From NCBI GenBank assembly GCA_900546315.1, contig URCP01000001.1, forward strand, positions 1-64,000: 64,000 nucleotides of DNA, read 5' to 3'. Below, piece by piece: positions 43,379 to 52,896 of the stretch (within the stretch, counting starts at the first letter, position 1; every line of letters begins with the position of its first letter). A program made the position numbers and the translations under genes. The DNA is from an uncultured Eubacteriales bacterium. Lineage in GTDB: Bacteria; Bacillota; Clostridia; Oscillospirales; CAG-272. The notes under the pieces are model-generated. The model saw nothing but the letters and a program-made list of their open reading frames with translations. It was not told the origin of the DNA and did not search any database.

Positions 43379-44146
43379 TCATCTCGCGACGATCACATCG
43401 ACCCCAGACGCGATTGCCTTCGCACTGATATCCTCGGGAAGATACTCATCGGTCACTATCACATGCACCCGGTCGAACTCCGCGAACGTGTACGGGAGAC
43501 AACGATTCATCTTCGAGTGATCAATAAGCACGATCACCCGCCTCGCCTTCCCGACAACCAGCCGCTTCAGCTCGCACTCCGAGTAGTTCCCGCAGGTAAA
43601 CCCGTCCTTCACCGACACTCCCGACGGCACGATGAACGCGAGGTCTATGTTAATATCCTCAAGGAATTTCAGCGCCTGGTTCCCGGAAATCGAAACATTG
43701 TCGCGGTTCACCATCCCGCCGACGAGATTTACAATCGGCTGGGTCTTCTTGATCAGCTCGAGCGCTATGTTCGGACCGGTCGTCGTTATCGCGTGTCTCT
43801 CGTCCGGCATCATATCCGCGAGCTTCGAGGCGGTCGTGCCGGAATCTATGAAAACCGACCGACCGGGCTCGATAAGCCCGACCGCCTTCGCGGCGATCCT
43901 TTCCTTCGCGGTCGGATTCTCGTTCATGCGGTGATGGAAGGAATCCTCAACCGAGGCGGCTATGAACTTCATAGACCTCGCTCCGCCGCGCACCTTTATA
44001 GCGTCGCCCTTCTTCTCAAAATACTCTATGTCACGCCTCAGCGTCATGCTCGAAACATCCGGAAAGCTCTCTTCAAGCTCCCTCAGAGACAGGAACGGTT
44101 TCTCCATGAGCAGTTCCTTTATTATCGCCCTGCGGGAAGAAGTCAT
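43379..44146 (-). CDS. DeoR-family transcriptional repressor
   Basis: A 255-residue regulator. N-terminal winged helix: RRAIIKELLMEKPFLSLRELEESFPDVSSMTLRRDIEYFEKKGDAIKVRGGA. The sensor part is the DeoR ligand domain with FIDSGTTASKLADMM, LVGGMVNRDNVSISG and SECELKRLVVGKARRVIVLIDHSKMN, which usually binds a sugar phosphate. MTSSRRAII is taken as start since AAAGGA is 8-12 nt upstream; ATGs 12 and 21 nt earlier are too close to it. It heads the 2-oxoacid dehydrogenase operon, with a perfect inverted repeat in its leader. Confidence 0.87.
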   Translation of the reverse strand: MTSSRRAIIKELLMEKPFLSLRELEESFPDVSSMTLRRDIEYFEKKGDAIKVRGGARSMKFIAASVEDSFHHRMNENPTAKERIAAKAVGLIEPGRSVFIDSGTTASKLADMMPDERHAITTTGPNIALELIKKTQPIVNLVGGMVNRDNVSISGNQALKFLEDINIDLAFIVPSGVSVKDGFTCGNYSECELKRLVVGKARRVIVLIDHSKMNRCLPYTFAEFDRVHVIVTDEYLPEDISAKAIASGVDVIVAR

Positions 44147-44178
44147 CAGTTTCATTCCTTTCTTCACATTTTAAGATC

Positions 44179-44203
44179 AATTTAACATTTTCTCAGTTAA
44201 ATT
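44179..44203. promoter_or_regulatory. Operator-like inverted repeat in the deoR leader
   Basis: AATTTAAC-N9-GTTAAATT, arms perfect, 19-43 bp downstream of the deoR -10 in transcription direction. Probably the DeoR site. Confidence 0.6.
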
Positions 44204-44221
44204 TCACACTGTACGCTTTAT

Positions 44222-44250
44222 ATTGTAACATATTAACCGTATTTTGTCAA
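44222..44250 (-). promoter_or_regulatory. Promoter of the deoR-2-oxoacid dehydrogenase operon
   Basis: Minus strand: TTGACA (44245-44250), 17 bp, TACAAT (44222-44227). Confidence 0.85.
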
Positions 44251-44321
44251 TGCGATTCCGAAATATTTTTTGAAAAATTTTATTAACCCGGTGCCAAATT
44301 TGTTGCGTTTTTGTAAACAAG

Positions 44322-44358
44322 CAAAAAAAAGGGCTGTCCGACAAATGCCGTACAGCCC
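44322..44358 (-). terminator. Terminator after folD
   Basis: Minus strand: GGGCTGT pairs with ACAGCCC around a 14-nt loop, then T8. Confidence 0.88.
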
Positions 44359-44375
44359 TGTTTTTCGTTATGCGC

Positions 44376-45230
44376 TCAGATTATCCCCGCGTGCTTCTTC
44401 GCGCTCGTCAGCGTGTTGCGCAGAAGCATCGTTATCGTCATCGGTCCGACGCCGCCGGGGACAGGCGTTATGTAGGACGCCTTCGGCTCGACCGTGGCGA
44501 AATCCACGTCTCCGGTGAGCTTTCCGTCAGCCTTGCGGTTCATGCCGACGTCTATCACGACCGCGCCGTCCTTCACCATGTCGCCGGTGATGAAATCAGC
44601 CTTGCCTATCGCCACGACGAGTATATCCGCGCGGCGGGTGACCTCCGCGAGATCCTTCGTGCGGGAATGGCAGATCGTCACGGTACCGTTCGCGTGGAGC
44701 AGGAGCATCGCCTGCGGCTTGCCGACGATATTGCTGCGTCCGACGACGACGCACTCTTTACCGGACACGTCGATCCCGCTCTTCTCAAGAAGAACCATGA
44801 CGCCCGCGGGAGTACACGGCAGGAAATCGTAATTTCCGATCATTATCTTGCCGACATTCGACGGATGGAACGCGTCGACGTCCTTCTTCGGGTCGATATT
44901 TGCGATTATGACCTCGTCGTCAAGATGCTCCGGCAGAGGGAGCTGGACAAGGATGCCGTGAATATTGACATCCTCATTGAGCTTTTTCACAAGCGCGAGA
45001 AGCTCCTCCTCGGTTGTCTCCTCCGGGAGCTCGAAGACCTCGGAGCGGAAGCCGACCTCCTCGCACGCCTTCTTCTTGTTTCGCACATATACCTGCGACG
45101 CCGGATCGGTTCCGACTATCACGACCGCGAGACCGGGGATGATGCCTTTTTTCTTCAGTTCCGCGCACTCGGCGGCGATCTCCGCCCTTACTTCCTTCGC
45201 AATCTGTTTTCCGTCAATTATCTTTGCCAC
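44376..45230 (-). CDS. folD: Methylenetetrahydrofolate dehydrogenase/cyclohydrolase FolD
   Basis: A 284-residue bifunctional C1-folate enzyme. [22 protein letters not shown] holds the catalytic Lys/Tyr, [15 protein letters not shown] the folate site, and [15 protein letters not shown] plus [18 protein letters not shown] the NADP site. [13 protein letters not shown] is near the end. Length is normal. It lies 15 nt behind lgt. Confidence 0.97.
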   Translation of the reverse strand: MAKIIDGKQIAKEVRAEIAAECAELKKKGIIPGLAVVIVGTDPASQVYVRNKKKACEEVGFRSEVFELPEETTEEELLALVKKLNEDVNIHGILVQLPLPEHLDDEVIIANIDPKKDVDAFHPSNVGKIMIGNYDFLPCTPAGVMVLLEKSGIDVSGKECVVVGRSNIVGKPQAMLLLHANGTVTICHSRTKDLAEVTRRADILVVAIGKADFITGDMVKDGAVVIDVGMNRKADGKLTGDVDFATVEPKASYITPVPGGVGPMTITMLLRNTLTSAKKHAGII

Positions 45231-45245
45231 TTTGTATTTCTCCTG

Positions 45246-46270
45246 TTATTTGTCGGTATCGTCGTCAGTCTCGTCGTCTGACGCATCATCGTCGTTCTTT
45301 TCCGGTTTTTCGTCGAACGGGTCGGGCGTCGTGTCGTCGGAGGGAGCGCTCTCACCGTCCGCCTTTTCGACAGTCTTCACGGTGAAGTTCTCTTTTCCGG
45401 AGGACGCCGTACCGTTCAGGATATCGTGATCGGCGGAATAGACGCGCTCATACTCCGCGTCGTCGAGAGCCCTGTCCTTCGCACGGATGTTGCCGATTAT
45501 CAGGAAGACAACGCCGAATATGAAGCAGAGCGCTCCGACCACCTGCGACACGCGGATTGTCTCACCGAACACCGACTTCATAAAATACAGGCTGTCGGTG
45601 CGGAGCCCCTCGATGAAGAAACGTCCGAAGCCATACCACGTGATATAGGAGAGCACAATCTGCCCGTTGAACCTCTTCTTTTTATAGAAGCACATGATGA
45701 GGATGAAGCCGAGAAGATTCCAGAGCGACTCATAGAGGAAAGTCGGGTGATAGTACTTCGTGACGGTCGAGCCAGCGTACATTATGCCCATTCTCCACGG
45801 GAGCTTCGTCTCAACGCCGTGCGCCTCGGCGTTTGTGAAATTGCCCCATCTGCCGATGGCCTGTCCGATCATGACGCCGGGAGCGACCATGTCGAGCATC
45901 TTCGCCGGGTTTATCTTCTTTACCTTCGCGACGACGTATATCGTTATCGTCCCGGCGATGACGCCGCCGTAGATCGCGAGTCCGCCGTTGCGGACGTTTA
46001 TGAATGGTAGTCCTCGAGCTTCATCAGCACATAGTAGAGTCTCGCGCCGATCATCGAGAAGATAATCAGGAATATCGCGAGGTCGAGCACGTCGTCGGTC
46101 TTTATCTTCTCGAACTTTGCGTTGTGAAGCGCGACGAAGAAACCGACCGCCATGGCACAGGTGATGATTATCCCGTACCACATGATATCGAACCCGAATA
46201 TCGAGAACGCGACCGGGTTCACGTTGAACCCGTCTATCCCGAGCCCGGGGAATGAAATTACATTGCTCAT
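45246..46270 (-). pseudogene. lgt: Prolipoprotein diacylglyceryl transferase, frameshifted
   Basis: Lgt is read in two frames. 46270-45998 encodes the N-terminal 90 residues (FDIMWYGIIITCAMAVGFF, GARLYYVLMKLEDYHS, stop); from about 46012 the reading frame changes to INVRNGGLAIYGGVIAG, IGRWGNFTNAEAHG (Lgt signature, essential Arg and Asn) and on to 45246. The join is one nucleotide short, at CCATTCATAAAC. A lost TTCA repeat unit would restore LEDYH-S-FINVRNGG. The C-terminal ~70 residues are an Asp/Glu-rich tail not typical of Lgt. Four lipoproteins in this window need Lgt, so a sequencing error or a second copy is likely. It overlaps the ymfH stop by 4 nt. Confidence 0.88.
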
Positions 46271-47571
46271 TTATTAACCTCCAAAGGGTTTACAACAGAC
46301 ATGGAATAGTATTCAGGTCTGAACGCGTCGTTCAGCAGCTTTGTCACATCGCCAATCGTCACGTTCTTTATAACATCCACATAGTCGAGAAGATCTCCGT
46401 CATCTATCTTGTAGTTCAGGAAGTAGTTCGCGATATCCTCGGTCGAGTCGAAGCACTTGACCATCGACGCGTAGAGAGCGCGCTTCGAGCGGTCGAAATC
46501 CTCCGCGGAAATGCCGTTTTTCTTCGTGTCCTCAACGCAGCTGACGAAGCGGTCGTACACCGCCTTCGGGTCGCGGCTCTCGCCGAACAAGGCATTAAAC
46601 GAGTAGCTGTGGTTGATCTCCCAGCTGACATCGAACTGGCTTGAGAGCAGCCCCTCCTCGTACAGCTTGTTGTAGAACTCCCCGGACTTCCCGAACAGGA
46701 CATCGTTCAGAATCTCCGCCTCGGCGTACTTCTTCATGCGCTCGTAACCGTCGGACGGAATGTCGATATCCTTGATTCCGATGCCGAAGAGCGGCTTTGA
46801 GACCTGCATCGCCTTCTCGGCGTAAGGCTTGTACACATCCGCTTTCTCAACCGGGTAATCGCGGATGATGTCGACCGGCGCCTGCTTCTTCAGGACCTTG
46901 TCGCAGACCTCGTTCACCTCGTCGACCGTGACGTCACCGCAGACTATCAGCATCATGTTCGACAGATTATAGAACACCCTGTAGCACTCATAGAGGATAT
47001 CCGCCGTGATATGCGAGATCGACTCGACCGTTCCGGCGACGTTTATTCTGACATTGTGCTTCTCATACAGGCTCTCAAGGAGCATCTGGTACATACTTCT
47101 GAACGGGTGGTCGTCGTACATGCGTATCTCCTGAGCGATTATCCCCTGCTCTTTCTCGACCGTCTCCGACGTGAAATACGGGGTCGTCACGAAGTCGAGC
47201 AGGATCTCAAGGTTCTCCTTGAAGCAGGACGTGCAGGAGAACAGATACGCCGTCATGTTGGTCGAGGTGTAGGCGTTCGCGTTCGCGCCGAATCTCGCGA
47301 AACGTTCGAAAGTATCCTCGCCGTTCGGGTTCTCGAACATCTTATGCTCGAGATAATGCGCGATACCGTCCGGAACTGTCGTGAATTCCTTGTCACCGGC
47401 GAGCCTGAACCTGCTGTCTATCGAGCCGTACCTCGTCGCGAAGAGCGCGTAGGATGTCGAGAGCTTTTTCGGGAAGACATAGACAGGAAGTCCGCTCTCA
47501 TGCGTGTATTCGTAGTATTCTTCTTTCAGGAAATCGTTTCTTTTAGTCTTGTATTCAGGCATCCTCTTCAT
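46267..47571 (-). CDS. ymfH: M16 family peptidase YmfH
   Basis: A 434-residue M16C peptidase with the inverted zinc motif HYLEH (GIAHYLEHKMFENPNGED) and the downstream Glu in ANAYTSTNMTAY...ETVEKEQGIIAQEI. Together with the inactive partner YmfF it forms a processing-peptidase-like pair; such genes are linked in Bacillota with EF-P modification and with the ymf cluster. It overlaps the ymfF stop by 17 nt. Confidence 0.9.
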   Translation of the reverse strand: MKRMPEYKTKRNDFLKEEYYEYTHESGLPVYVFPKKLSTSYALFATRYGSIDSRFRLAGDKEFTTVPDGIAHYLEHKMFENPNGEDTFERFARFGANANAYTSTNMTAYLFSCTSCFKENLEILLDFVTTPYFTSETVEKEQGIIAQEIRMYDDHPFRSMYQMLLESLYEKHNVRINVAGTVESISHITADILYECYRVFYNLSNMMLIVCGDVTVDEVNEVCDKVLKKQAPVDIIRDYPVEKADVYKPYAEKAMQVSKPLFGIGIKDIDIPSDGYERMKKYAEAEILNDVLFGKSGEFYNKLYEEGLLSSQFDVSWEINHSYSFNALFGESRDPKAVYDRFVSCVEDTKKNGISAEDFDRSKRALYASMVKCFDSTEDIANYFLNYKIDDGDLLDYVDVIKNVTIGDVTKLLNDAFRPEYYSMSVVNPLEVNK

Positions 47572-48859
47572 CTCCTTCGCTCCCGTCGCCCTTCAGCGTG
47601 CCTCTCAGGAAGTAGACCGTGTCGACCGCTGACTTTTTTGCGGCAGCGATTATCTCGTCCTTCGTCACAACCGACAGGCGCTCCGAAACGTCGTCCGGGG
47701 CTCCGCCGACGCCCGCGAGCATACGGCCGAGATACCAGCTCTCGAGCCCTCTCGCGCTGTCGGACAGCTCTCTGTAGCTGTTGACGAGACCGAGATAAGC
47801 GCTTCTCATCTCTTCCTCGGTGAACTCCCCGCGGCGCACCGCCTCGAGCTGATCGTTTATCGCTGTCTCCGCGACCTCGCGGTTCTCCACCTCGATGCCC
47901 GACTGAACGAACAAAAGCCCCTTGTAGGAATCCGGAGAGCTCGAGCAGTAGTAGCACAGGCTCATCTTCTCGCGCACGTTCATAAACAGCTTCGACGTCA
48001 CCCCGCCGCCGAAAATCTCGTTGAACATCAGCATCGCGGGATAATCCGGGTCGTGCAGCGTCACGCCGTAGCGCATGCCTATGACGAGCTTGCCCTGATT
48101 CACCGGCATATCCTCGTCGATGCGCTTCACGTCCGACACCGCGCGGACAATCTCCGGCGCGGGAACGCTTATGATATCGCGCTCAAGACCGGCAAATACC
48201 GCTCTCAGCTTTTCCGCGAGCCTGTCCTCGTCGGTCTGACCGACGAAGAATATCTCTATCGGGTAATGCTTCAGCGCGTATCTGTACCGGGCATAGAGCG
48301 ATTCCGGCGTTATCGCCTGAACGTCTCCGATAGTTCCGTTCTCGGACAACCCGTAGCGCTCGCCGCGGCACATCTCCTCGGTGCAGCGCTTCTTCGCGTA
48401 GTACGCCTTGTTGTTGATGTTCGCGTTTATCGCGTCGATCAGGTTGTTCTTCTCGCTCTCCGTGTAGGCGGCGTCGAAAGCCGCGCCGTCCGTCACCGGA
48501 TTGAGCAGTATATCGCCCACGATTCCGACGATCTCCGAGAGCAGATCCTCCCCCTCGAGCGCGTAGCAGTTGTCGAGCACTCCGGCGCAGATTCCGAACA
48601 CCTGCGCCTCCCCGCGCTTCTGGTTGCGGGAAGAGAGCCCGGCGTCGTAGAGATAGTCGAGCTTTTTGTTTATATCCGCCATCGTGGGATATGTCTCGCA
48701 TCCGCGAAGCAGTACCGACGGTATCAGCGCGTTCGCGGCGGCGGTTTCCTTGTCGAGCGGAGAGATGAAGTTCACCGACAGAAAGTTCGTCTTGAACTTT
48801 CCGGTCGAAAGACAGGTGAGACCTATCCCCTCCGCGATCTTCCTTTTTTCGAGTCCCAT
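47555..48859 (-). CDS. ymfF: M16-like peptidase partner YmfF
   Basis: A 434-residue M16-family protein without the HxxEH motif (the region reads PSVLLRGCETYPTMADINKKLDYLYDAGL), so it is a non-catalytic subunit. Middle and C-terminal parts retain the family pattern: VAETAINDQLEAVRRGEFTEEEMRSAYLGLVNSY and DVSERLSVVTKDEIIAAAKK. GGAAG precedes the start. First gene of the ymfF-ymfH-lgt-folD group. Confidence 0.88.
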   Translation of the reverse strand: MGLEKRKIAEGIGLTCLSTGKFKTNFLSVNFISPLDKETAAANALIPSVLLRGCETYPTMADINKKLDYLYDAGLSSRNQKRGEAQVFGICAGVLDNCYALEGEDLLSEIVGIVGDILLNPVTDGAAFDAAYTESEKNNLIDAINANINNKAYYAKKRCTEEMCRGERYGLSENGTIGDVQAITPESLYARYRYALKHYPIEIFFVGQTDEDRLAEKLRAVFAGLERDIISVPAPEIVRAVSDVKRIDEDMPVNQGKLVIGMRYGVTLHDPDYPAMLMFNEIFGGGVTSKLFMNVREKMSLCYYCSSSPDSYKGLLFVQSGIEVENREVAETAINDQLEAVRRGEFTEEEMRSAYLGLVNSYRELSDSARGLESWYLGRMLAGVGGAPDDVSERLSVVTKDEIIAAAKKSAVDTVYFLRGTLKGDGSEGDEEDA

Positions 48860-48912
48860 TGACTTCCTCCTGAGTCGCGCCGCGCTGCGGCGGCGTTTTA
48901 TACATTATTACT

Positions 48913-48941
48913 ATTGTACACCACCTTGGGATGTATTTCAA
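48913..48941 (-). promoter_or_regulatory. Promoter of the ymfF group
   Basis: Minus strand: TTGAAA (48936-48941), 17 bp, TACAAT (48913-48918). Confidence 0.75.
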
Positions 48942-48986
48942 TCATTCCCGCGGCAAATTTTCAAAAATGTTACTCTTAGGACAGTA

Positions 48987-51266
48987 TTATCCGCTTTGCC
49001 GCCTGAAATTCATGCGCAGCGTCCCGGCGGGCATCATAACGCCGTTCATTTCCGAAAGCTCCGGCGAGAGCGTGAACGCCTTTCCGGAAAAGCCATCCGG
49101 AAGGCTCTTTATCTTCGGTCCGTGCGAGCCGAAGATCACGATATCCGACTTTATCCCGCCGGAGTCCGGGCTCTCCCAGAGCGCCGCGCCCTCGTAGAGC
49201 AGTTCAGCGTCACCGATATCAAAGCGAAGCCCGATCAGCGGATGGACAGAGCGCTTTATATAAGACGTCCCGAACAACGTGAGACGAACACCGTCTATAT
49301 CTATCTCCGCGTCGGACGGTCTTGGGAAGAACATGACCTCCGCGCCGTATTCATCGGCGACCGCGCGGATATCCTCGGCATACCCTGTCTCTTCCTCGTC
49401 CAAAGGCTCCGGGAGTATGATCGTTCTTACCATTCTCCGGGCGCAGAGTCTTGCGAGCGAATAAGCGTGGCGGCGGTGAAGATGAGTCAGGACGCACGCC
49501 TCGACCTCGGTCTGTCGCATATTTCTGAGTTCATCGCAGGTCGTGTACATGAGGGTTGTGTTCCCGTTCGTTATGTCGACAACATAGCCACGTCCGGAGA
49601 CCGTCATGACGAACACGTCGTTCGTCGGCGTGCCGAGCCAGCTGACAGGAACATCATCAAGCGTCACGACGCCGTATATCCCGACGCCGCCGAGATAGAC
49701 AAGTGACGCCGCGCAGAACGGAATCAGCACGTACAGCCAGCTTTTAACGTTCTTCACCATCATGACAATAATAACGACGGCGAAGATAAGAATGATCGGC
49801 AGGGCGAACGGGTACTCGAGCGAAACAAGCGACCTCGCCCGCGACATGAATGAAGATACGCTCCCGATCAGCTTTGTGATAAGACTGATGATCAGCCCGA
49901 GCCGCCCGGCGAGCAGCCTGAACCCCGCCGCCGAAAATATCAGCTGCGGAATGAGAAGCCATATGAGCGCCTCACAAATCGGCGTGAGCAAAAGCGAAGC
50001 CGGAACGGTCAGCAGCGAGACCTCGCCGAAATACGCCATCTGTAGCGGTATCAGAAATATCACGGCGCCGACCGCCGCGAAAACGCCGGTGATGACGAGA
50101 CTGACTTTCTTCAGAAAAGGATGCTTTCTGTAGTGTCCGCCAAGCCGCCTCGAGCAGAAGCGCGACGCGTCCGCGGTGAACAGGACGACACCGAGAGTTG
50201 ACGTGAACGACATCATGAATCCGATATCATATATAGCCGCCGGGTCAAAAAGCAATATCCCGGCACCGGCGATGAAAAGCGCGGTGATCCTGTCCTTTCC
50301 CCGCCGGAAAAGGAACGCCGTCTCTGCGATAACACACATTATTCCCGCTCTCAGCGCCGAATACGGACATCCGGTAAGGATCAGGAACAGCACTATGAAG
50401 ACCGACGTTACGACGATCCGCGCCCGTCTCGGTATTCTGAGCTTCAGCAGAACAGCGCCGAGTATTCCGCAGATTATAGTCAGATGCAGACCGCTCAGCG
50501 CCAGAAGGTGCGACGCGCCGATACGCGAGAAGTCTCGTCTCATGACCGCCGGCTCGTTCCTGACCCCGAGCAGCAGCGCGCCGGCGAGCCCCGCGCTGTC
50601 ACGGTCGAGATAGAGCGAGAGCGCCGCGCTCAGTCTGCCGCGCAGCTCCGACATAAAAACAGAAAATCCGTGTGTTTCGCCCGTAATCTCAACACGTCCC
50701 GCCTCGCAGGCGAACAGCCATCCGGACGCTGCCATCTCACCTTCTTCCATTCCGTATATCGCGAACACTTCGCCGAGCGGCGAGAACCTGACCTGTCCGG
50801 ATATGACGTCGCCCCTCTGAAGACCAAGCGGAGTGTCGGTGAACATGAGTCCGGATGTGCGTTTCGCGCCGCCGTTCAGGCTTTTCAGGCGCACTGTGTA
50901 GGTCGCTCCGTATCCGGTCTCGCGGCGGATATCGGTCACAACGGCTGTTATCTCGTCCGGGTAATCGCCCTCATCCATGACAAAGTCATCGTAGAAATAA
51001 ATCCGGTCCCACAGAATGACAGCCGAGAGCACCATAAGCGCGCACCCAATGCCGGTCAGAAGCGCGAACGCCGGAGCCCTTACCCCGCTGATAAGCGCGC
51101 CCGGTCTGAATTTCCGGAAAAACAGAAATGCCCCGATTCCGGCGACAACACAGAAGGTGAGCAGGCAAACACGCAAGACCATAACCGGCACAAAAGAAGC
51201 CGCCGCGGACATAGCTATACAAAGGCTCAGCGCCAATGCGAGCGGTCTGCGGCGGTAGAAATTCAT
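48987..51266 (-). CDS. comEC: ComEC/Rec2 family competence channel protein
   Basis: A 759-residue protein. N-terminal helices and an OB-like domain (TAVVTDIRRETGYGATYTVRLKSLNGG), then the competence core: ASHLLALSGLHLTIICGILG, SALRAGIMC, FDPAAIYDIGFMMSFTSTLGVVLF. The C-terminal metallo-beta-lactamase domain is degenerate: the HxHxDH motif reads THLHRRH and later ligands are not clear. It would take single-stranded DNA across the membrane if ComEA/comE partners exist elsewhere. AAGGAC lies before the ATG. Confidence 0.92.
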   Translation of the reverse strand: MNFYRRRPLALALSLCIAMSAAASFVPVMVLRVCLLTFCVVAGIGAFLFFRKFRPGALISGVRAPAFALLTGIGCALMVLSAVILWDRIYFYDDFVMDEGDYPDEITAVVTDIRRETGYGATYTVRLKSLNGGAKRTSGLMFTDTPLGLQRGDVISGQVRFSPLGEVFAIYGMEEGEMAASGWLFACEAGRVEITGETHGFSVFMSELRGRLSAALSLYLDRDSAGLAGALLLGVRNEPAVMRRDFSRIGASHLLALSGLHLTIICGILGAVLLKLRIPRRARIVVTSVFIVLFLILTGCPYSALRAGIMCVIAETAFLFRRGKDRITALFIAGAGILLFDPAAIYDIGFMMSFTSTLGVVLFTADASRFCSRRLGGHYRKHPFLKKVSLVITGVFAAVGAVIFLIPLQMAYFGEVSLLTVPASLLLTPICEALIWLLIPQLIFSAAGFRLLAGRLGLIISLITKLIGSVSSFMSRARSLVSLEYPFALPIILIFAVVIIVMMVKNVKSWLYVLIPFCAASLVYLGGVGIYGVVTLDDVPVSWLGTPTNDVFVMTVSGRGYVVDITNGNTTLMYTTCDELRNMRQTEVEACVLTHLHRRHAYSLARLCARRMVRTIILPEPLDEEETGYAEDIRAVADEYGAEVMFFPRPSDAEIDIDGVRLTLFGTSYIKRSVHPLIGLRFDIGDAELLYEGAALWESPDSGGIKSDIVIFGSHGPKIKSLPDGFSGKAFTLSPELSEMNGVMMPAGTLRMNFRRQSG

Positions 51267-51341
51267 GGCGTGACGTCCTTTCGGTGATGTTTTGGTTCAG
51301 GGTGAACGGCAGTTCATAAAACTGCGCTGTCCGTTTACTCC

Positions 51342-51370
51342 ATTTTATCACCACAGGGGCGCTTTGTCAA
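51342..51370 (-). promoter_or_regulatory. Promoter of comEC
   Basis: Minus strand: TTGACA (51365-51370), 17 bp, TAAAAT (51342-51347). Confidence 0.75.
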
Positions 51371-51392
51371 GGTTTTCTGTCAAATTATTTGT

Positions 51393-52847
51393 TTATTCGT
51401 ATTTTCCGATGTCTTTTTCGATCTTCGCGATACTCTTGTCCTTAAGCGCCGCGATCTTCGAGGCGACAGCGGTATCGCCGGTGTTCAGCGTATTTATAAG
51501 CGCGGTTTCAATATCGCTTGTCCACCCGAGAATGACATCCGACGCCAGTGTGCGCGTTCTCGAGATGATACCGAGCATCTCGGCGGAATCGTCGTTTCTC
51601 GTGCCCTTCTGCATGAGATACGCGTTGTAGTACGGCTCCATAAGACTTATATGGCTGTCATATGCCATTGCGTCAAGAATGGTGGCTGTCCGCGACAGGT
51701 CCGACACCGAGGACGGCACGACCATCAGTGTGGTTCCCCAGTTCGCCAGAAGCGAGATATAATCCTCCTGTGCCTCGTCGTACTTAGGAACCGGAATAAC
51801 GCCGTAATCGTCCTTCATATCCCTGAGATTCGAGATACAGCCAAGCGTCTCGGAGCAGATCATCGCCCGTCCGCGCAGAAACGCGTCGAGGTCGGACATT
51901 CCGTCAGCCTTCTCAAAGCAGAGCACGCAGCCGTCCGTCGAGGCGAGCGCGCCCACCTTTTCGTAAATGCCGTACATCTTTTCGCTGTCAGCCCCGAAAA
52001 CCGGCTTGCCGTCCTCGATCCACGCGAATCTTCCGCCTGAGCCGTAGATGAACGCGTCGATCATTCCGAAGTGGGTTCCGAAGCCGTACCGGCAGCTTTC
52101 ATCCGCTGCTATCGGCAGATAGCTCTCGTCGCCGTTCAGCGTGGCTCCGGCTTTACCGTATTCGGCAAGGCGGTCGACCGTCCATTTTCCCTGTCTTACA
52201 AGGTCATACGGCAGTTCAAGCCCGACATCCGTCATCGTTTTCTCGTTCATGAACAGAACGACCGTCGCCTCGAACGGGAAAAGGCATATATCGCTCGTCG
52301 TGAAATACAGATGCCCCATAATGTCCGCCGACTCGTTCACCATCTGGTCCCACCAAGGTTTGTCGAGGTTCAGACCGTCGAGCCCTTTCAGGTCACAGAG
52401 GTAGTTGTCCCCGAGAAGCCCGCTCATCGTGTGCGCTGATATCATCGCGGCGGAATACACGTCCTCACCCGCGGTCACCGTCTTTTTTAGCTCGTTAGCG
52501 ACATCGTTTATTCCGACCTGCCTGTCGCTTATCACGACGTTGTATCTGTCCTCTATCCGCGAGTTGCGCTCAAACATCGCGTCGCTCACGAGATCTCCGC
52601 TCATCTCTTCAGGGGCGATCATAACGTTCGCCCAGATCTCCGGCTCAATATTCAGGAATGTGAACTCGAATCCGCCGTAATCGGCGGTCGGGTAGATGTA
52701 GTCCGCGGAGGTCACGCTTTCCGCTTCCGGCGTCGTCTTGTCCGTGTCCGGAGCGTCAGTCTCCTTGTCTGCGGTACCGCTGCCGCAGCCCGCCGCGAAT
52801 GAGGAGGCGAGCATGAGAGCCGTTAATGTGATCAGTTCCTTTTTCAT
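51393..52847 (-). CDS. Extracellular solute-binding lipoprotein (SBP3)
   Basis: A 484-residue lipoprotein with the lipobox SSFAAGC (Cys21) and a Thr/Asp/Glu linker. The fold starts YGGFEFTFLNIEPEIWANVMIAPEEMSGDLVSDAMFERNSRIEDRYNVVI, colinear with SBP2. The EF-hand-like loop of the other paralogs is degenerate here (LNGDESYLP). VIPVPKYDEAQEDYISLL matches the PMPKY region of SBP1 and SBP2. AAAGGAGA precedes the ATG. A G10 run (on its own strand) lies 40-49 nt upstream. It could be transcribed with the GH36-activase-GRE genes or on its own. Confidence 0.82.
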   Translation of the reverse strand: MKKELITLTALMLASSFAAGCGSGTADKETDAPDTDKTTPEAESVTSADYIYPTADYGGFEFTFLNIEPEIWANVMIAPEEMSGDLVSDAMFERNSRIEDRYNVVISDRQVGINDVANELKKTVTAGEDVYSAAMISAHTMSGLLGDNYLCDLKGLDGLNLDKPWWDQMVNESADIMGHLYFTTSDICLFPFEATVVLFMNEKTMTDVGLELPYDLVRQGKWTVDRLAEYGKAGATLNGDESYLPIAADESCRYGFGTHFGMIDAFIYGSGGRFAWIEDGKPVFGADSEKMYGIYEKVGALASTDGCVLCFEKADGMSDLDAFLRGRAMICSETLGCISNLRDMKDDYGVIPVPKYDEAQEDYISLLANWGTTLMVVPSSVSDLSRTATILDAMAYDSHISLMEPYYNAYLMQKGTRNDDSAEMLGIISRTRTLASDVILGWTSDIETALINTLNTGDTAVASKIAALKDKSIAKIEKDIGKYE

Positions 52848-52886
52848 TGAAAATTCTCCTTTGAAAATAAAAATTTTTATAAAAAT

Positions 52887-52896
52887 CCCCCCCCCC
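52887..52896. repeat. C10/G10 homopolymer in the SBP3 leader
   Basis: Ten consecutive C on the plus strand, G on the SBP3 sense strand, within AT-rich leader sequence 40-49 nt before the SBP3 ATG. Long G tracts are slippage-prone. Confidence 0.75.
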
